Source: Treponema sp.
GTDB taxonomy: Bacteria; Spirochaetota; Spirochaetia; Treponematales; Breznakiellaceae
Length of the DNA stretch: 11,179 nucleotides
Direction of reading: 5' to 3'
Assembly: GCA_031284105.1 (NCBI GenBank)
Contig: JAITAN010000224.1
Span: 1 to 11,179 of the forward strand
Shown here: positions 1 to 7,600 of the stretch, in pieces
Layout of the letters: each line of letters opens with the position of its first letter
Numbering within the stretch: the stretch's first letter is position 1
Program-made: the position numbers and the translations under genes
The notes under the pieces: model-generated
The model's input: the letters and a program-made list of their open reading frames with translations, nothing else
The model's database searches: none
What the model was told of the DNA's origin: nothing

Positions 1-116
1 ACCGTAGTCTGAGTGTTCTTCCGAACCCCAGCGTAAAGAAAACGCAGTCCGTGAATGATTATGTTATTACGGTTAATGATCTGCCCGGTCTTGGGCCGGA
101 AATTTTGACGTATTAG
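1..116 (+). CDS. cas7: Cas7-like (Csd2, type I-C) C-terminal end, partial
   Basis: The frame read from base 3 stays open for 37 codons and stops at TAG 114-116. The rest of the gene lies outside the window. The tail includes VNDYVITVNDLPGLGPEIL, which resembles the short beta-strand ending of Csd2/Cas7 proteins of type I-C Cascade, but the fragment is too short to identify alone. The main argument is position: in type I-C loci the usual order is cas3-cas5-cas8c-cas7-cas4-cas1-cas2, and this frame sits directly before cas4-cas1-cas2 on the same strand. Cas7 would form the crRNA-binding backbone of the Cascade effector. It could be another protein if the locus is rearranged. Confidence 0.6.
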   Translation, partial: RSLSVLPNPSVKKTQSVNDYVITVNDLPGLGPEILTY

Positions 117-152
117 CCCGCGTTGGTTTTATTCGTATTGCGGGTTTAATAC

Positions 153-194
153 CCCCGCCGCAGAACGGCGGCCGCTTTGCGGCGGGGATTTTTT
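153..194 (+). terminator. Intrinsic terminator-like hairpin between cas7 and cas4
   Basis: CCCCGCCGCAGA (153-164) pairs with 176-187 through 12 base pairs (one G-T), nine of them uninterrupted G-C. The loop is 11 nt and six Ts follow at 189-194. A weaker CCCGC/GCGGG hairpin (117-121 with 140-144) lies just upstream. The structure should end or reduce transcription between the effector genes and the adaptation genes. Its right arm includes GGGGA (184-188), the only Shine-Dalgarno-like sequence before the cas4 ATG at 199, so it may also limit cas4 translation. Confidence 0.75.
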
Positions 195-198
195 ATCT

Positions 199-855
199 AT
201 GCCTTATATCGAAGACGATCTTATTGTAATTTCCGCATTGCAGCATGGCCTGTTTTGTGAGCGTCAGTATGCGCTCATCTACCTTGAGCAAGTCTGGGAA
301 GAAAACCGCTTTACCGCCGAGGGAGAAGTGCTGCATGAACGAGTGCATAGCGAGCATTATGAATCCCGAAAAACGTACCGTCAGGAGTATGATATGGCGG
401 TACGGTCTTTGGAATGGGGTGTAACCGGGAAGTGCGATCTCGTGGAAGTATGGTATACGGAAAAAGGCGGTATGATTGAAACGGTACTGCCGGTAGAGTT
501 CAAACGGGGCAGAGAAAAAGAGCGTGATGTTGACCGCGTACAACTTTGCGCGCAAGCGCTGTGTCTGGAAGAGATGTTCGGTATCGGCGTTGAGCGGGGA
601 CAGATCTACTATTTGCAGGAGCATAGGCGGAAAAATGTAACGCTGGACGATGCCTTGCGGAAAAAGGTCGTGGATTTACTTGAAAGAATCAGAAAAATAA
701 TGACGCTTCAAAAAATACCGGCTGCCGTATACGAGAAGCGGAAGTGTGATAACTGTTCGCTGGTTGAGGCATGTATGCCGAAAAGCGTTGGTAGGGGTGG
801 AAAAAATGTCGCCCGGTACGTACAGGCGCAGTTGGCCCATGCGGGTTTGATTTGA
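199..855 (+). CDS. cas4: CRISPR-associated Cas4 exonuclease (type I-C style)
   Basis: This is a 218-residue Cas4 of full family length. Cas4 is a RecB-like nuclease with an iron-sulfur cluster that works with Cas1-Cas2 to select and trim PAM-containing prespacers. Visible motifs are Cys20 (GLFCERQ) and the C-terminal trio Cys183, Cys186 and Cys192 (CDNCSLVEAC), the four expected cluster ligands. Nuclease residues visible are His46, Asp80 (GKCDLVEV), Glu100 and Lys102 (PVEFKRG), with a Gln motif near 115-119. All key residues are present, so the enzyme looks intact. The ATG at 199 gives the usual N-terminus (short lead into the first Cys). The Shine-Dalgarno is weak (GGGGA, 10 nt upstream) and sits in the arm of the upstream hairpin. 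It is followed by an unusual 372-base gap before cas1. Confidence 0.93.
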   Translation: MPYIEDDLIVISALQHGLFCERQYALIYLEQVWEENRFTAEGEVLHERVHSEHYESRKTYRQEYDMAVRSLEWGVTGKCDLVEVWYTEKGGMIETVLPVEFKRGREKERDVDRVQLCAQALCLEEMFGIGVERGQIYYLQEHRRKNVTLDDALRKKVVDLLERIRKIMTLQKIPAAVYEKRKCDNCSLVEACMPKSVGRGGKNVARYVQAQLAHAGLI

Positions 856-1022
856 ATAAATGCCGGCGCATCTTTAATACTCCGCCAAACGTTCGGTTTA
901 CGCGTTATGCCGTTCCGCCTTCATTATCGAAGCGGTTAAACGGGTATTGGGAACGAATCAATCAAAATGTTGAAAACACTTTCATTGTTGATGAAGGCGT
1001 TCTCCGGCCATCGGTACCGTAG
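852..1022 (+). CDS. Possible small protein overlapping the cas4 stop (unrecognised)
   Basis: A 56-codon frame could start at TTG 852, which overlaps the cas4 stop in the four bases TTGA, an arrangement typical of translational coupling. It ends at TAG 1020-1022 inside the first 21-bp repeat. The composition is protein-like, for example NTPPNVRFTRYAVPPSLSKR followed by a stretch containing YWERINQNVENTF. I recognise no family. No good Shine-Dalgarno is visible, and type I-C loci normally have nothing between cas4 and cas1. It may be a real small gene, the remnant of a larger gene cut off by repeat growth, or chance. Confidence 0.25.
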   Translation: MNKCRRIFNTPPNVRFTRYAVPPSLSKRLNGYWERINQNVENTFIVDEGVLRPSVP

Positions 1023-1194
1023 TACCAATCATCGGTACCGTAGTACCAATCATCGGTACCGTAGTACCAATCGTCGGTACAGTAGTACCAATCATCGGTA
1101 CAGTAGTACCAATCATAGGTACCGTAGTACCAATCATCGGTACTGCCGTACCAATCATCGGTACGGTAGTACCAATCATCGGTACGGCAGTACC
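1009..1194. repeat. Tandem array of 21-bp hairpin repeats (8 full units plus one partial)
   Basis: Units begin at 1009, 1030, 1051, 1072, 1093, 1114, 1135, 1156 and 1177, with no spacers. Each unit is a 4-base lead (usually CATC), the inverted repeat GGTAC-N4-GTACC, and AAT. The ten stem bases are unchanged in all nine units, while the 4-base loop is CGTA (four units), AGTA (two), TGCC, GGTA and GGCA. The array ends 33 bases before the cas1 start codon and 19 before its Shine-Dalgarno. Several frames are open through it on both strands simply because the period is a multiple of three and the unit lacks stops in those frames. It is not a CRISPR array, because it has no unique spacers. Confidence 0.95.
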
Positions 1195-1227
1195 GGCCGA
1201 TAGTACACAACATGAGGAAATAGAAAC

Positions 1228-2259
1228 ATGAGAAAATTACTTAACACGTTGTATGTGAGTACTCAAGGTGCGTATCTGCGGGTTGAAAGTGAAACGGTTG
1301 TTGTTGAAGTGGAACGGGAAAAACGGCTACAACGGCCGTTTCACGGGCTTGGCGGAATTGTGTGCTTTGGCAATGTACTGTGTTCGCCGTTTTTACTGGG
1401 AGCGTGTGCAGAACGCGGGATAGCGGTGTCGTTTCTTACAGAATACGGGAGGTTTCTTGCTTCAGTACGGGGTCCGGTGAGTGGAAATGTGCTGCTTCGG
1501 CGGAACCAGTACCGTATGGCCGATGATGAAGCTGCGTCAAGGGGGATTGCCGCGAATCTGGTGAGCGGAAAGTTGTCGAATTGCAGGGTGGTGCTGAACA
1601 GAGCGGTACGAGATCATGGGGATACGGTTGGTGTTGAGGCTCTGAAAAAGGCGTCCGGCGCGGTAGAGCGGATTATCGCACGGGTTCAGAGGATGGAGAC
1701 GGTGGACGAAATACGGGGCTTTGAAGGCGAGGCCGCGGCGAAGTATTTCGAGGTGTTTAATCACCTGATTGTTGAACAAAAGGATGATTTTGTGTTCCGC
1801 GGCAGAACCCGCCGTCCGCCGCTTGACGAGGTGAATGCGCTGCTTTCGTTTATATATACGCTATTGGCGCACGATGTACGGTCTGCACTGGAAACGGTTG
1901 GTCTTGATCCGCAAGTTGGATTCTTGCACCGCGATAGACCGGGACGGGCCGGGCTTGCGCTGGATATGATGGAGGAATTCCGTCCGGTACTCGCGGATAG
2001 GCTGGTACTGTCGTTGATTAACCGGCGGCAGGTAAATAAAAGGGATTTTACGAAGGCGGCAAGCGGGGCCGTTAGAATGAATGACGGCGCGCGAAAAACG
2101 GTGCTGACCGAGTATCAGAACCGTAAACAGGATGAGGTACTACATCCGTATATTGATGAAAAAGTGAAGATTGGGATGCTGTTTTTTGTGCAGGCAAATT
2201 TAATCGCCCGCTATATACGAGGCGATATTGACGGATACCCGCCGTTTTTCTGGAGGTAG
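1228..2259 (+). CDS. cas1: CRISPR-associated Cas1 integrase (type I-C style)
   Basis: This is a 343-residue Cas1, full length for the type I-C branch. Cas1 is the metal-dependent integrase that, with Cas2, inserts new spacers next to the CRISPR leader. The start MRKLLNTLYVSTQGAYL and the block CAERGIAVSFLTEYGRFLA are typical of this branch. By analogy with E. coli E141, H208, D218 and D221, the metal-site residues are Glu166 (FEGEAA), His234 (GFLHRDRPG), and Asp246 and Glu249 (LALDMMEEFRP). All are intact. The start is supported by GAGG at 1214-1217. Its last codons contain the cas2 Shine-Dalgarno (GGAGG 2252-2256), so cas1 and cas2 are tightly coupled. Because of the hairpin repeats upstream, cas1 translation could respond to RNA folding, which is an inference. 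Confidence 0.96.
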   Translation: MRKLLNTLYVSTQGAYLRVESETVVVEVEREKRLQRPFHGLGGIVCFGNVLCSPFLLGACAERGIAVSFLTEYGRFLASVRGPVSGNVLLRRNQYRMADDEAASRGIAANLVSGKLSNCRVVLNRAVRDHGDTVGVEALKKASGAVERIIARVQRMETVDEIRGFEGEAAAKYFEVFNHLIVEQKDDFVFRGRTRRPPLDEVNALLSFIYTLLAHDVRSALETVGLDPQVGFLHRDRPGRAGLALDMMEEFRPVLADRLVLSLINRRQVNKRDFTKAASGAVRMNDGARKTVLTEYQNRKQDEVLHPYIDEKVKIGMLFFVQANLIARYIRGDIDGYPPFFWR

Positions 2260-2262
2260 CCT

Positions 2263-2553
2263 ATGATGGTGCTGGTGAGCTACGATGTTGCGGTAACAAG
2301 CGAGGGCGGGAAAAAACGGCTTCGGAAAGCGGCGAAGGCATGTACCGACTATGGCCAGCGGGTGCAATGTTCGGTGTTTGAGTGCGTTGTTGATCCCGCG
2401 CAGTGGGTTAAGCTTAAACATACGCTTGAGCGTATTATCGATGAAAAAACCGATAGTCTGCGCTATTATTATTTAGGTTCGAATTACAAAAACCGCGTGG
2501 AACATATCGGAGCAAAGCCGTCTTATGATGTTGATGATCCGCTGATTGTATAA
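2263..2553 (+). CDS. cas2: CRISPR-associated Cas2 (type I-C style)
   Basis: This is a 96-residue Cas2 of normal length. It begins MMVLVSYDVAV, with the conserved Asp8 after the first beta strand, and ends with the typical VDDPLIV tail. Cas2 forms the central dimer of the Cas1-Cas2 integration complex and positions the prespacer. The middle block RVQCSVFECVVDPAQW is also typical of the family. The start lies 3 bases after the cas1 stop with GGAGG six bases upstream; the second Met (2266) is an equally spaced alternative. The gene ends 27 bases before the convergent guaA stop, with no CRISPR array and no clear terminator between them. Confidence 0.96.
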   Translation: MMVLVSYDVAVTSEGGKKRLRKAAKACTDYGQRVQCSVFECVVDPAQWVKLKHTLERIIDEKTDSLRYYYLGSNYKNRVEHIGAKPSYDVDDPLIV

Positions 2554-2580
2554 TGTTGAAACTCGAACTCCCGCTGAATT

Positions 2581-4260
2581 TCACTCCCATTCAATAGTAG
2601 CCGGCGGTTTAGACGAAATATCGTAGGTTACCCGCCCAATTTCTTTTACGGTATTGGTGATCATGCCGGCTATTTCGAGCAAGTCTTTCATGGGGAACGG
2701 GTACACATCCGCGGTCATGCCGTCGCTTGAGACAATGGCTCGCAGGGCAAGCACCCGCCCGTACTTTCGGCTGTCTCCTGCCACACCCACGGAGCGCACC
2801 GGCAGCAGCACCGCGAACGCCTGCCAAATGGCATCGTAAAGACTGCCCGTTCCGTCCGGTACGCGCCGTTTTTTCAACTCATCGATGAAGATCGCATCCG
2901 CTTCCCGGAGAATACCGCACGTTTCTTTGGTAACTTCGCCCACAATACGCACCGCGAGTCCGGGACCCGGAAACGGATGCCGCTTAACCACGTCTTCATC
3001 AACGCCGAGCAGTCTCCCGAGATTGCGGACTTCGTCTTTGTAGAGCCTGTCAAGCGGTTCTATAATCTTACCGGCTTTCCGTTTTGCGTCAACGAGAGGG
3101 CTTCCCACGTTGTGATGGCTTTTTATGAGGCGCGCCTTTTTCCCAACGCCTTTTCCGCTTTCAATAAGGTCCGTATAAAGCGTGCCTTGGGCCAGAAAAT
3201 ACGATTCCGGCAATCCGAGCCGGGCCACTTCCCGCTCCTGAATGGTGATAAACAGATCGCCGATTATTGCGCGTTTCGCTTCCGGTTCCTCCTTGCCCTT
3301 CAATGCCGCAAGGAATTCCGTTTCCGCATTGATAATATGCAGATTTTTTGCGCCTAACTTTTCAAGGGCGCTCTTAACTCCCTCGGTTTCATGCTTTCTC
3401 ATGAGCCCCGTATCGATGTACATGAGATGAACGTGTTCGCCGGGAAGCGTTTTAAGAAGCAGCGCTCCCGCCACGGTCGAATCAACGCCGCCTGATATGA
3501 GGAGCAATACCGGGTTACCGCCCACCGTTACGGAAAGACCGTTGCGGACTTCCTCAACATAGTGTTCCATTGTCCACGCTCTTGTACAACGGCACACGCG
3601 GAACACAAAAGCCGCCAAAATTTCGTTTCCGCGTTCGCAATGACTCACTTCCGGGTGGAACTGTACCCCTATCCAAGGCTTCTCTTGATGAACCACGACT
3701 GCGGGGAAACCGGCGGCGCTTGTTCCGGCTTGCACAAAGCCGGGCGCAAGACGGGTCAGCGTGTCGCCGTGGCTCATCCATGCGGTGAAACGGAGGGGAA
3801 AGGACAGGATGGACGATCCGCAGCCGTATGCTTTTCCGGCGCCGCTTTCAAGCAACTGTTTGAGCGGGATCGATGTATCAAACGCGGCAAAAAACGCCCT
3901 GTTTTCCGTTTTTTGCCCATCGTCGTGTATTTCAACTTCAACGCCGCCATATTCCACTTTCGGAAGCGGTTCGACAAGGCCGCCCAGATCCGCGGTCATG
4001 CGCTGTAGTCCGTAACAAATACCGAGGAGCGGAAGTCCGCGCTCATATATCCGTTTGTCCGGTACGACGCCTCCATCGTACGCCGATTCAGGCGATCCGG
4101 AGAGGACAATGCCTTTAACGCCGGTTAAGATCGCCTCGGTTAGCGGCGTATCGCCCGCGATGATTTCGGTATACACGCCGAATTCCCGAATCCTGCGCCC
4201 GATAAGCGCGGTTGTTTGACTTCCAAAGTCAAGGATAAGTATTTTTTCAGTCTTGTTCAT
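2581..4260 (-). CDS. guaA: GMP synthase (glutamine-hydrolysing)
   Basis: This cytosolic enzyme converts XMP, ATP and glutamine to GMP, the last step of guanine nucleotide synthesis. From the Met at 4260 the protein has 559 residues. The N-terminal class I amidotransferase domain has nucleophile Cys82 (LLGICYGLQ) and His202/Glu204 (GVQFHPEV). The ATP pyrophosphatase domain has the SGGVDS loop at 256-261. The C-terminal dimerisation domain has RHPFPGPGLAVRI near 427-439 and ends KPPATIEWE. All catalytic residues are present. I chose 4260 because the upstream Met at 4311 adds an arginine-rich lead unlike the family, and GGAGAGGA lies upstream of 4260, although spacing is a little long. It is longer than the usual 510-525 residues, mainly because of extra sequence around residues 115-155 (about 3796-3918). 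Confidence 0.95.
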   Translation of the reverse strand: MNKTEKILILDFGSQTTALIGRRIREFGVYTEIIAGDTPLTEAILTGVKGIVLSGSPESAYDGGVVPDKRIYERGLPLLGICYGLQRMTADLGGLVEPLPKVEYGGVEVEIHDDGQKTENRAFFAAFDTSIPLKQLLESGAGKAYGCGSSILSFPLRFTAWMSHGDTLTRLAPGFVQAGTSAAGFPAVVVHQEKPWIGVQFHPEVSHCERGNEILAAFVFRVCRCTRAWTMEHYVEEVRNGLSVTVGGNPVLLLISGGVDSTVAGALLLKTLPGEHVHLMYIDTGLMRKHETEGVKSALEKLGAKNLHIINAETEFLAALKGKEEPEAKRAIIGDLFITIQEREVARLGLPESYFLAQGTLYTDLIESGKGVGKKARLIKSHHNVGSPLVDAKRKAGKIIEPLDRLYKDEVRNLGRLLGVDEDVVKRHPFPGPGLAVRIVGEVTKETCGILREADAIFIDELKKRRVPDGTGSLYDAIWQAFAVLLPVRSVGVAGDSRKYGRVLALRAIVSSDGMTADVYPFPMKDLLEIAGMITNTVKEIGRVTYDISSKPPATIEWE

Positions 4261-4439
4261 CACGCAACAAATTCCTCTCCATAAACGGCGCCGCCGGATA
4301 AGAACGCGCATAGCGGAAGCGCCGCCCGCGTATCGCTTTTACTACCCCCTGTTACGCGCCATGCGGCACCGGCTCTTGCATGACACGAGGTACTAAGTCC
4401 GGTTGTTTTGTTCCGAAGCGTATATCAAATAATGATTTC

Positions 4440-4457
4440 TGTCAATACTTTTTGACA
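4440..4457 (-). promoter_or_regulatory. Dyad TGTCAA-N6-TTGACA upstream of guaA; possible promoter/operator
   Basis: TGTCAA (4440-4445) and TTGACA (4452-4457) form a perfect 6-bp inverted repeat with a 6-base centre. Read on the - strand, the left arm is a consensus TTGACA -35 box, but the best -10 candidate (TATACG) is only 15 bases away, and an overlapping TTGTCA-N18-CATTAT pair is equally modest. A promoter here would give guaA a leader of about 150 bases, in which I recognise no riboswitch. A regulator operator is possible from the symmetry. Confidence 0.3.
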
Positions 4458-4527
4458 ATGGATATATCGGTGAGGGGGCAAGAGAAATGACACGGTAGGG
4501 GGGATAAAAACCCATAAGGAGAGCCGA

Positions 4528-4629
4528 ATGGGATGTGAAATAATAACCTCAAAGAGGTCAAAAAAGGAAGACGCTGTACCTATGAGCAAAGGTTCATGCC
4601 GGAACGGCTATGGAATGGCAAGGATGTAG
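4528..4629 (+). CDS. Possible 33-residue small protein (unrecognised)
   Basis: The gap between guaA and sbcC (4261-4693, both genes on the - strand) contains a + strand frame of 33 codons. It begins MGCEIITSKRSKKEDAV and ends NGYGMARM before TAG 4627-4629. AAGGAG at 4516-4521 lies an ideal six bases before the ATG. The peptide is lysine-rich in its first half, with Cys at 3 and 24. I recognise no family and found no convincing + strand promoter. A weak TTGAC/GTCAA hairpin followed by six Ts (4639-4670) could end its transcript. Signal strength is in the ribosome site only, so it may be chance. Confidence 0.3.
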   Translation: MGCEIITSKRSKKEDAVPMSKGSCRNGYGMARM

Positions 4630-4638
4630 TAACTATTA

Positions 4639-4670
4639 TTGACGTCTTTCATTTTGTCAACCTGTTTTTT
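4639..4670 (+). terminator. Weak terminator-like hairpin with T-run
   Basis: TTGAC (4639-4643) can pair with GTCAA (4656-4660) around a 12-base loop, and six Ts follow at 4665-4670. The 5-bp stem is weak. It would serve the small + strand frame ending at 4629. Read on the - strand, the same bases contain TTGACA (4655-4660) with TAATAG 16 bases on, so a promoter reading toward guaA is an alternative. Confidence 0.2.
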
Positions 4671-4693
4671 CCAAATCTACAAGAGATTCAAAA

Positions 4694-7600
4694 TTATTGC
4701 ACATACCGTTCCGTCTCATGTGCAATCGTGATCGTTGAGCCTGAACTGCTCTTGATGACTTCAATACGGCTTGGAATACGGGTTCGTAAATCCCCCACAT
4801 GGGAGATGATACCCACCATACGCTGCTCCCGCAACTCATCCAGTATGCCGAGCGCCTTGTCAAGACTTGCGTCATCAAGGGAGCCGAAGCCTTCATCAAT
4901 GAAGACCGCATCAAGCCGTATGCCGCCCGAACGCTCTTGTATGGAATCCGCAAGCCCGAGCGCAAGGCTTATGGAAGCCATGAAGCTCTCCCCGCCGGAA
5001 AGCGTAGCGCACGGCCGCGTTTTACCGGTATAAGCGTCAAATACCTCGAGATCAAGACCGGACTGCCCGCGACCGGATTCGCGTTCAGTGTTGAGTAGCA
5101 GAGCATAACGCCCTTCACTCATACGCTCAAGGCGGCTGGTTGCAAAAACCGTGATTTCGGCAAGGTATTTGCCCAAAAGCCATGCGTCAAACGGACGTCT
5201 TTTGTCGGTTCTGCCTTCAAGATCGTCCCGCAGCCGCGCCAAGAGTTCGCTTTTCTTGAGCAAAGCGGTATACTGCTCCCGTTTTTCCTTGAGAAGCGCG
5301 CCGTCTCTTTCGGCCGCCGCCAGATCCGCCTGAACTTTGTCCCGCTCCTCTTCGGCTTTTTCAAGTTCCGCGGCTAGTTTTGCAAGCCGATCCTTGATGC
5401 TCGGCTCATCTTCATCGCCGCCCAATCTCATCATTTCGGCTTGCAGGCTTTTTACGGCGGTTTCTATCTCTTCAAGAAGAAGCCGCAGTCTTTCCCCTTC
5501 ATCCTCCCAATGCCGGACGGTTTTCTCAAAATCCGCTTCCATTTCGGGCCGCAGCACGGCGTTTTTCAACGCCGCCGCATCCACAAAGGGCGACGCCGCA
5601 ATACCGGCGTTCAAGGCGGAAACCGCGTCCGCATGTTTCCGCGCGGCTTCTTCGTACGCTGCGGATGCTGATTGTCCCGCCGCATAGGAGGCGGCGCGCT
5701 GATTTTGAGCGACTTCCCGCGCTTGCCGCAACGATACAACGCCGGCTTCAGCATTCCGCAATGCGTTTTCGGTTTCAGTAAGGGCTTTCTCGGCGCTTAC
5801 ATTTCCCAACACGCGCTGTTGTTTGTGTTCAAGCGCCGCTATTTCTGAACGGAAGGCGTTTTGTTTTTCCACGCTAATGGCTATGCCTGTTTCGGTTTCG
5901 GCAATATTGGCTGCGGTATGTTCCTTCTCTTTATACAGAGCCGGCAGTTTACTGTTTGCCTGCCGCGCATCTCCCCATTGACCGGTAACTACATTCAGGG
6001 CATCGTTCTGTTCTTTCAACAGGGCCGTTATCTTCGGTAACGGCGGAATGCCCGCCGGGAAACCGTCCGCCGGCGCGCCGTTTTCCGCAAGAGCGGATAG
6101 CAGCTCTTGCGCCTCTTTTTGCAGTTCCGCGAGTTTCCTCTGCGTTCGGTTCAACGCCTGCCTTTTTGCGCCCAGATCGGCTTTACAGACCGCCTCATCA
6201 CGTTCCGCCATTTTTAATGCGGAGCCAAGCGCCTCGATCCGCTCATCAAGCCCAAACCGCCGCGCAACCGCGTGCGCCGGATGCGGGTGTTCAAGCGACC
6301 CGCATACCGGACACGGCGAACCTTTTTGTAAATCCACGGCAAGCGCCGCTGCTAAATCGGCTTGTTCATAGGCTTTCTTCTCGGCTTCGAGGTCTTTTAA
6401 TTCAGCGGCAAGCACCGGAACCTGCTTTGCGAAACCTTTTTCCGTATGTTCCAGTGCGGTGATTTCGGCTGCAAGCTCACCTTCCTCACGGCGCAAGGGT
6501 TCTATATCATCGGCGACCTTTCTTTTAAGCTGAACAAGCGTATCGTATACGGCTTTTGCCTGTTCATACTGCGCGTCAAGGCGCTGGATTTGGGAAGCAA
6601 GCGACTGCAAGCGCTGGGTTTCAGCGTCTTTCTCCGCGAGTTTTCGCGTCTGCTCGGCTTTCTGCTTGAGAAGCCGCTGATGACGCTCTTGTTCACCGGC
6701 TGCATCATGCGTTTTCTGTAGAAGAACCGTCTCTGTTTCACGGGCTTCGAGCAATGCCGGACGTTTTTCCCGTAATGCTCGTATGTCCGCTTCTAATTTT
6801 TGTATGATTTCCGTGTTCTTTTCAGCGCGATTCGCATACTCTTGCGCTTTATCCGCGGCTTCCTTCGCGCTTTTCAGGTCATGTTCACGTTGACTGAGCG
6901 TAGTCTTGCTTTCTTCAACGAGGATGAGTTTTTCTCTCAAAGGGAGCGTCTTTCTTGAAAGCTCACAGGCGTTTTTCTTTTCATGAATGACTGCGCCCAT
7001 CTCCTCATGTCCGCCATACTCCGCTTGTATTGAAGCAAGGCGTTTAGTAAGATCGGTTTCACGGCGTTTAAGATCTGATTTCTGGGATAAAAGCATCTTC
7101 TCACCGGTAAGGGCGGCAATTTTTGAGCGCGCCTGCCCTAATTGTTCGATAAATACCCGCTTTGCCTCATCAAAATGTGCTATGGAACACCGTTGTTCGA
7201 TCTCTTCCAGCGTACTTCTGATTTGTTTTACCGCGGATTCGGCTTCCTTTGCCTTATCCGCAACCGCTTCTTTGATTCGCGCCGCTCTGTCAATGGGAAA
7301 GAGTTTACCCAGTACCGCTCTGCGATCGTTGGTGCTTTGACGGAGGAATTCGGCAAATTCTCCCTGGGGCAGCAACACTATCTTAAAGAATTCTTTGGCT
7401 TCGAGCCCGATTAAGTCCTTTATTTTCTGATCCGCCTCGGTTTTTCTTGAACTCAAACTTTCCCATTGGTCGTTCAGACGTTCATACAGAACCGCGGTTT
7501 CCTCAACGGCGGTTACGCCTGATCCCCGTTTCTTAGGCTTTTCCTGCTTAGGGCTTCGCTCCACTCGAAACAACCGCTCTCCAAGTGAAAATTCCAGAGC

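Noticed and set aside
1009..1194. CRISPR array between cas4 and cas1
   Set aside because: Units are contiguous with no unique spacers, and the 21-bp unit is unlike type I-C repeats.
962..1213. Open frames across the 21-bp repeats on both strands (for example repeats of HRYRSTN on + and IGTTVPM on -)
   Set aside because: A 21-base period keeps frames open without selection. None has a ribosome site, and the changes follow the hairpin loop better than codon positions, although many are silent in the IGTTVPM frame.
4261..4311. Longer guaA start at 4311 adding 17 residues
   Set aside because: The added lead is arginine-rich and unlike GMP synthases, while the Met at 4260 gives the normal family N-terminus.
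4546..4558. ACCTC-AAA-GAGGT hairpin as a terminator for sbcC
   Set aside because: The stem is 5 bp, and no T-run lies on the correct side for a - strand transcript.
4596..5098. + strand frames opposite the sbcC 3' end
   Set aside because: They are mirror frames of a confidently coding gene and have no ribosome sites.
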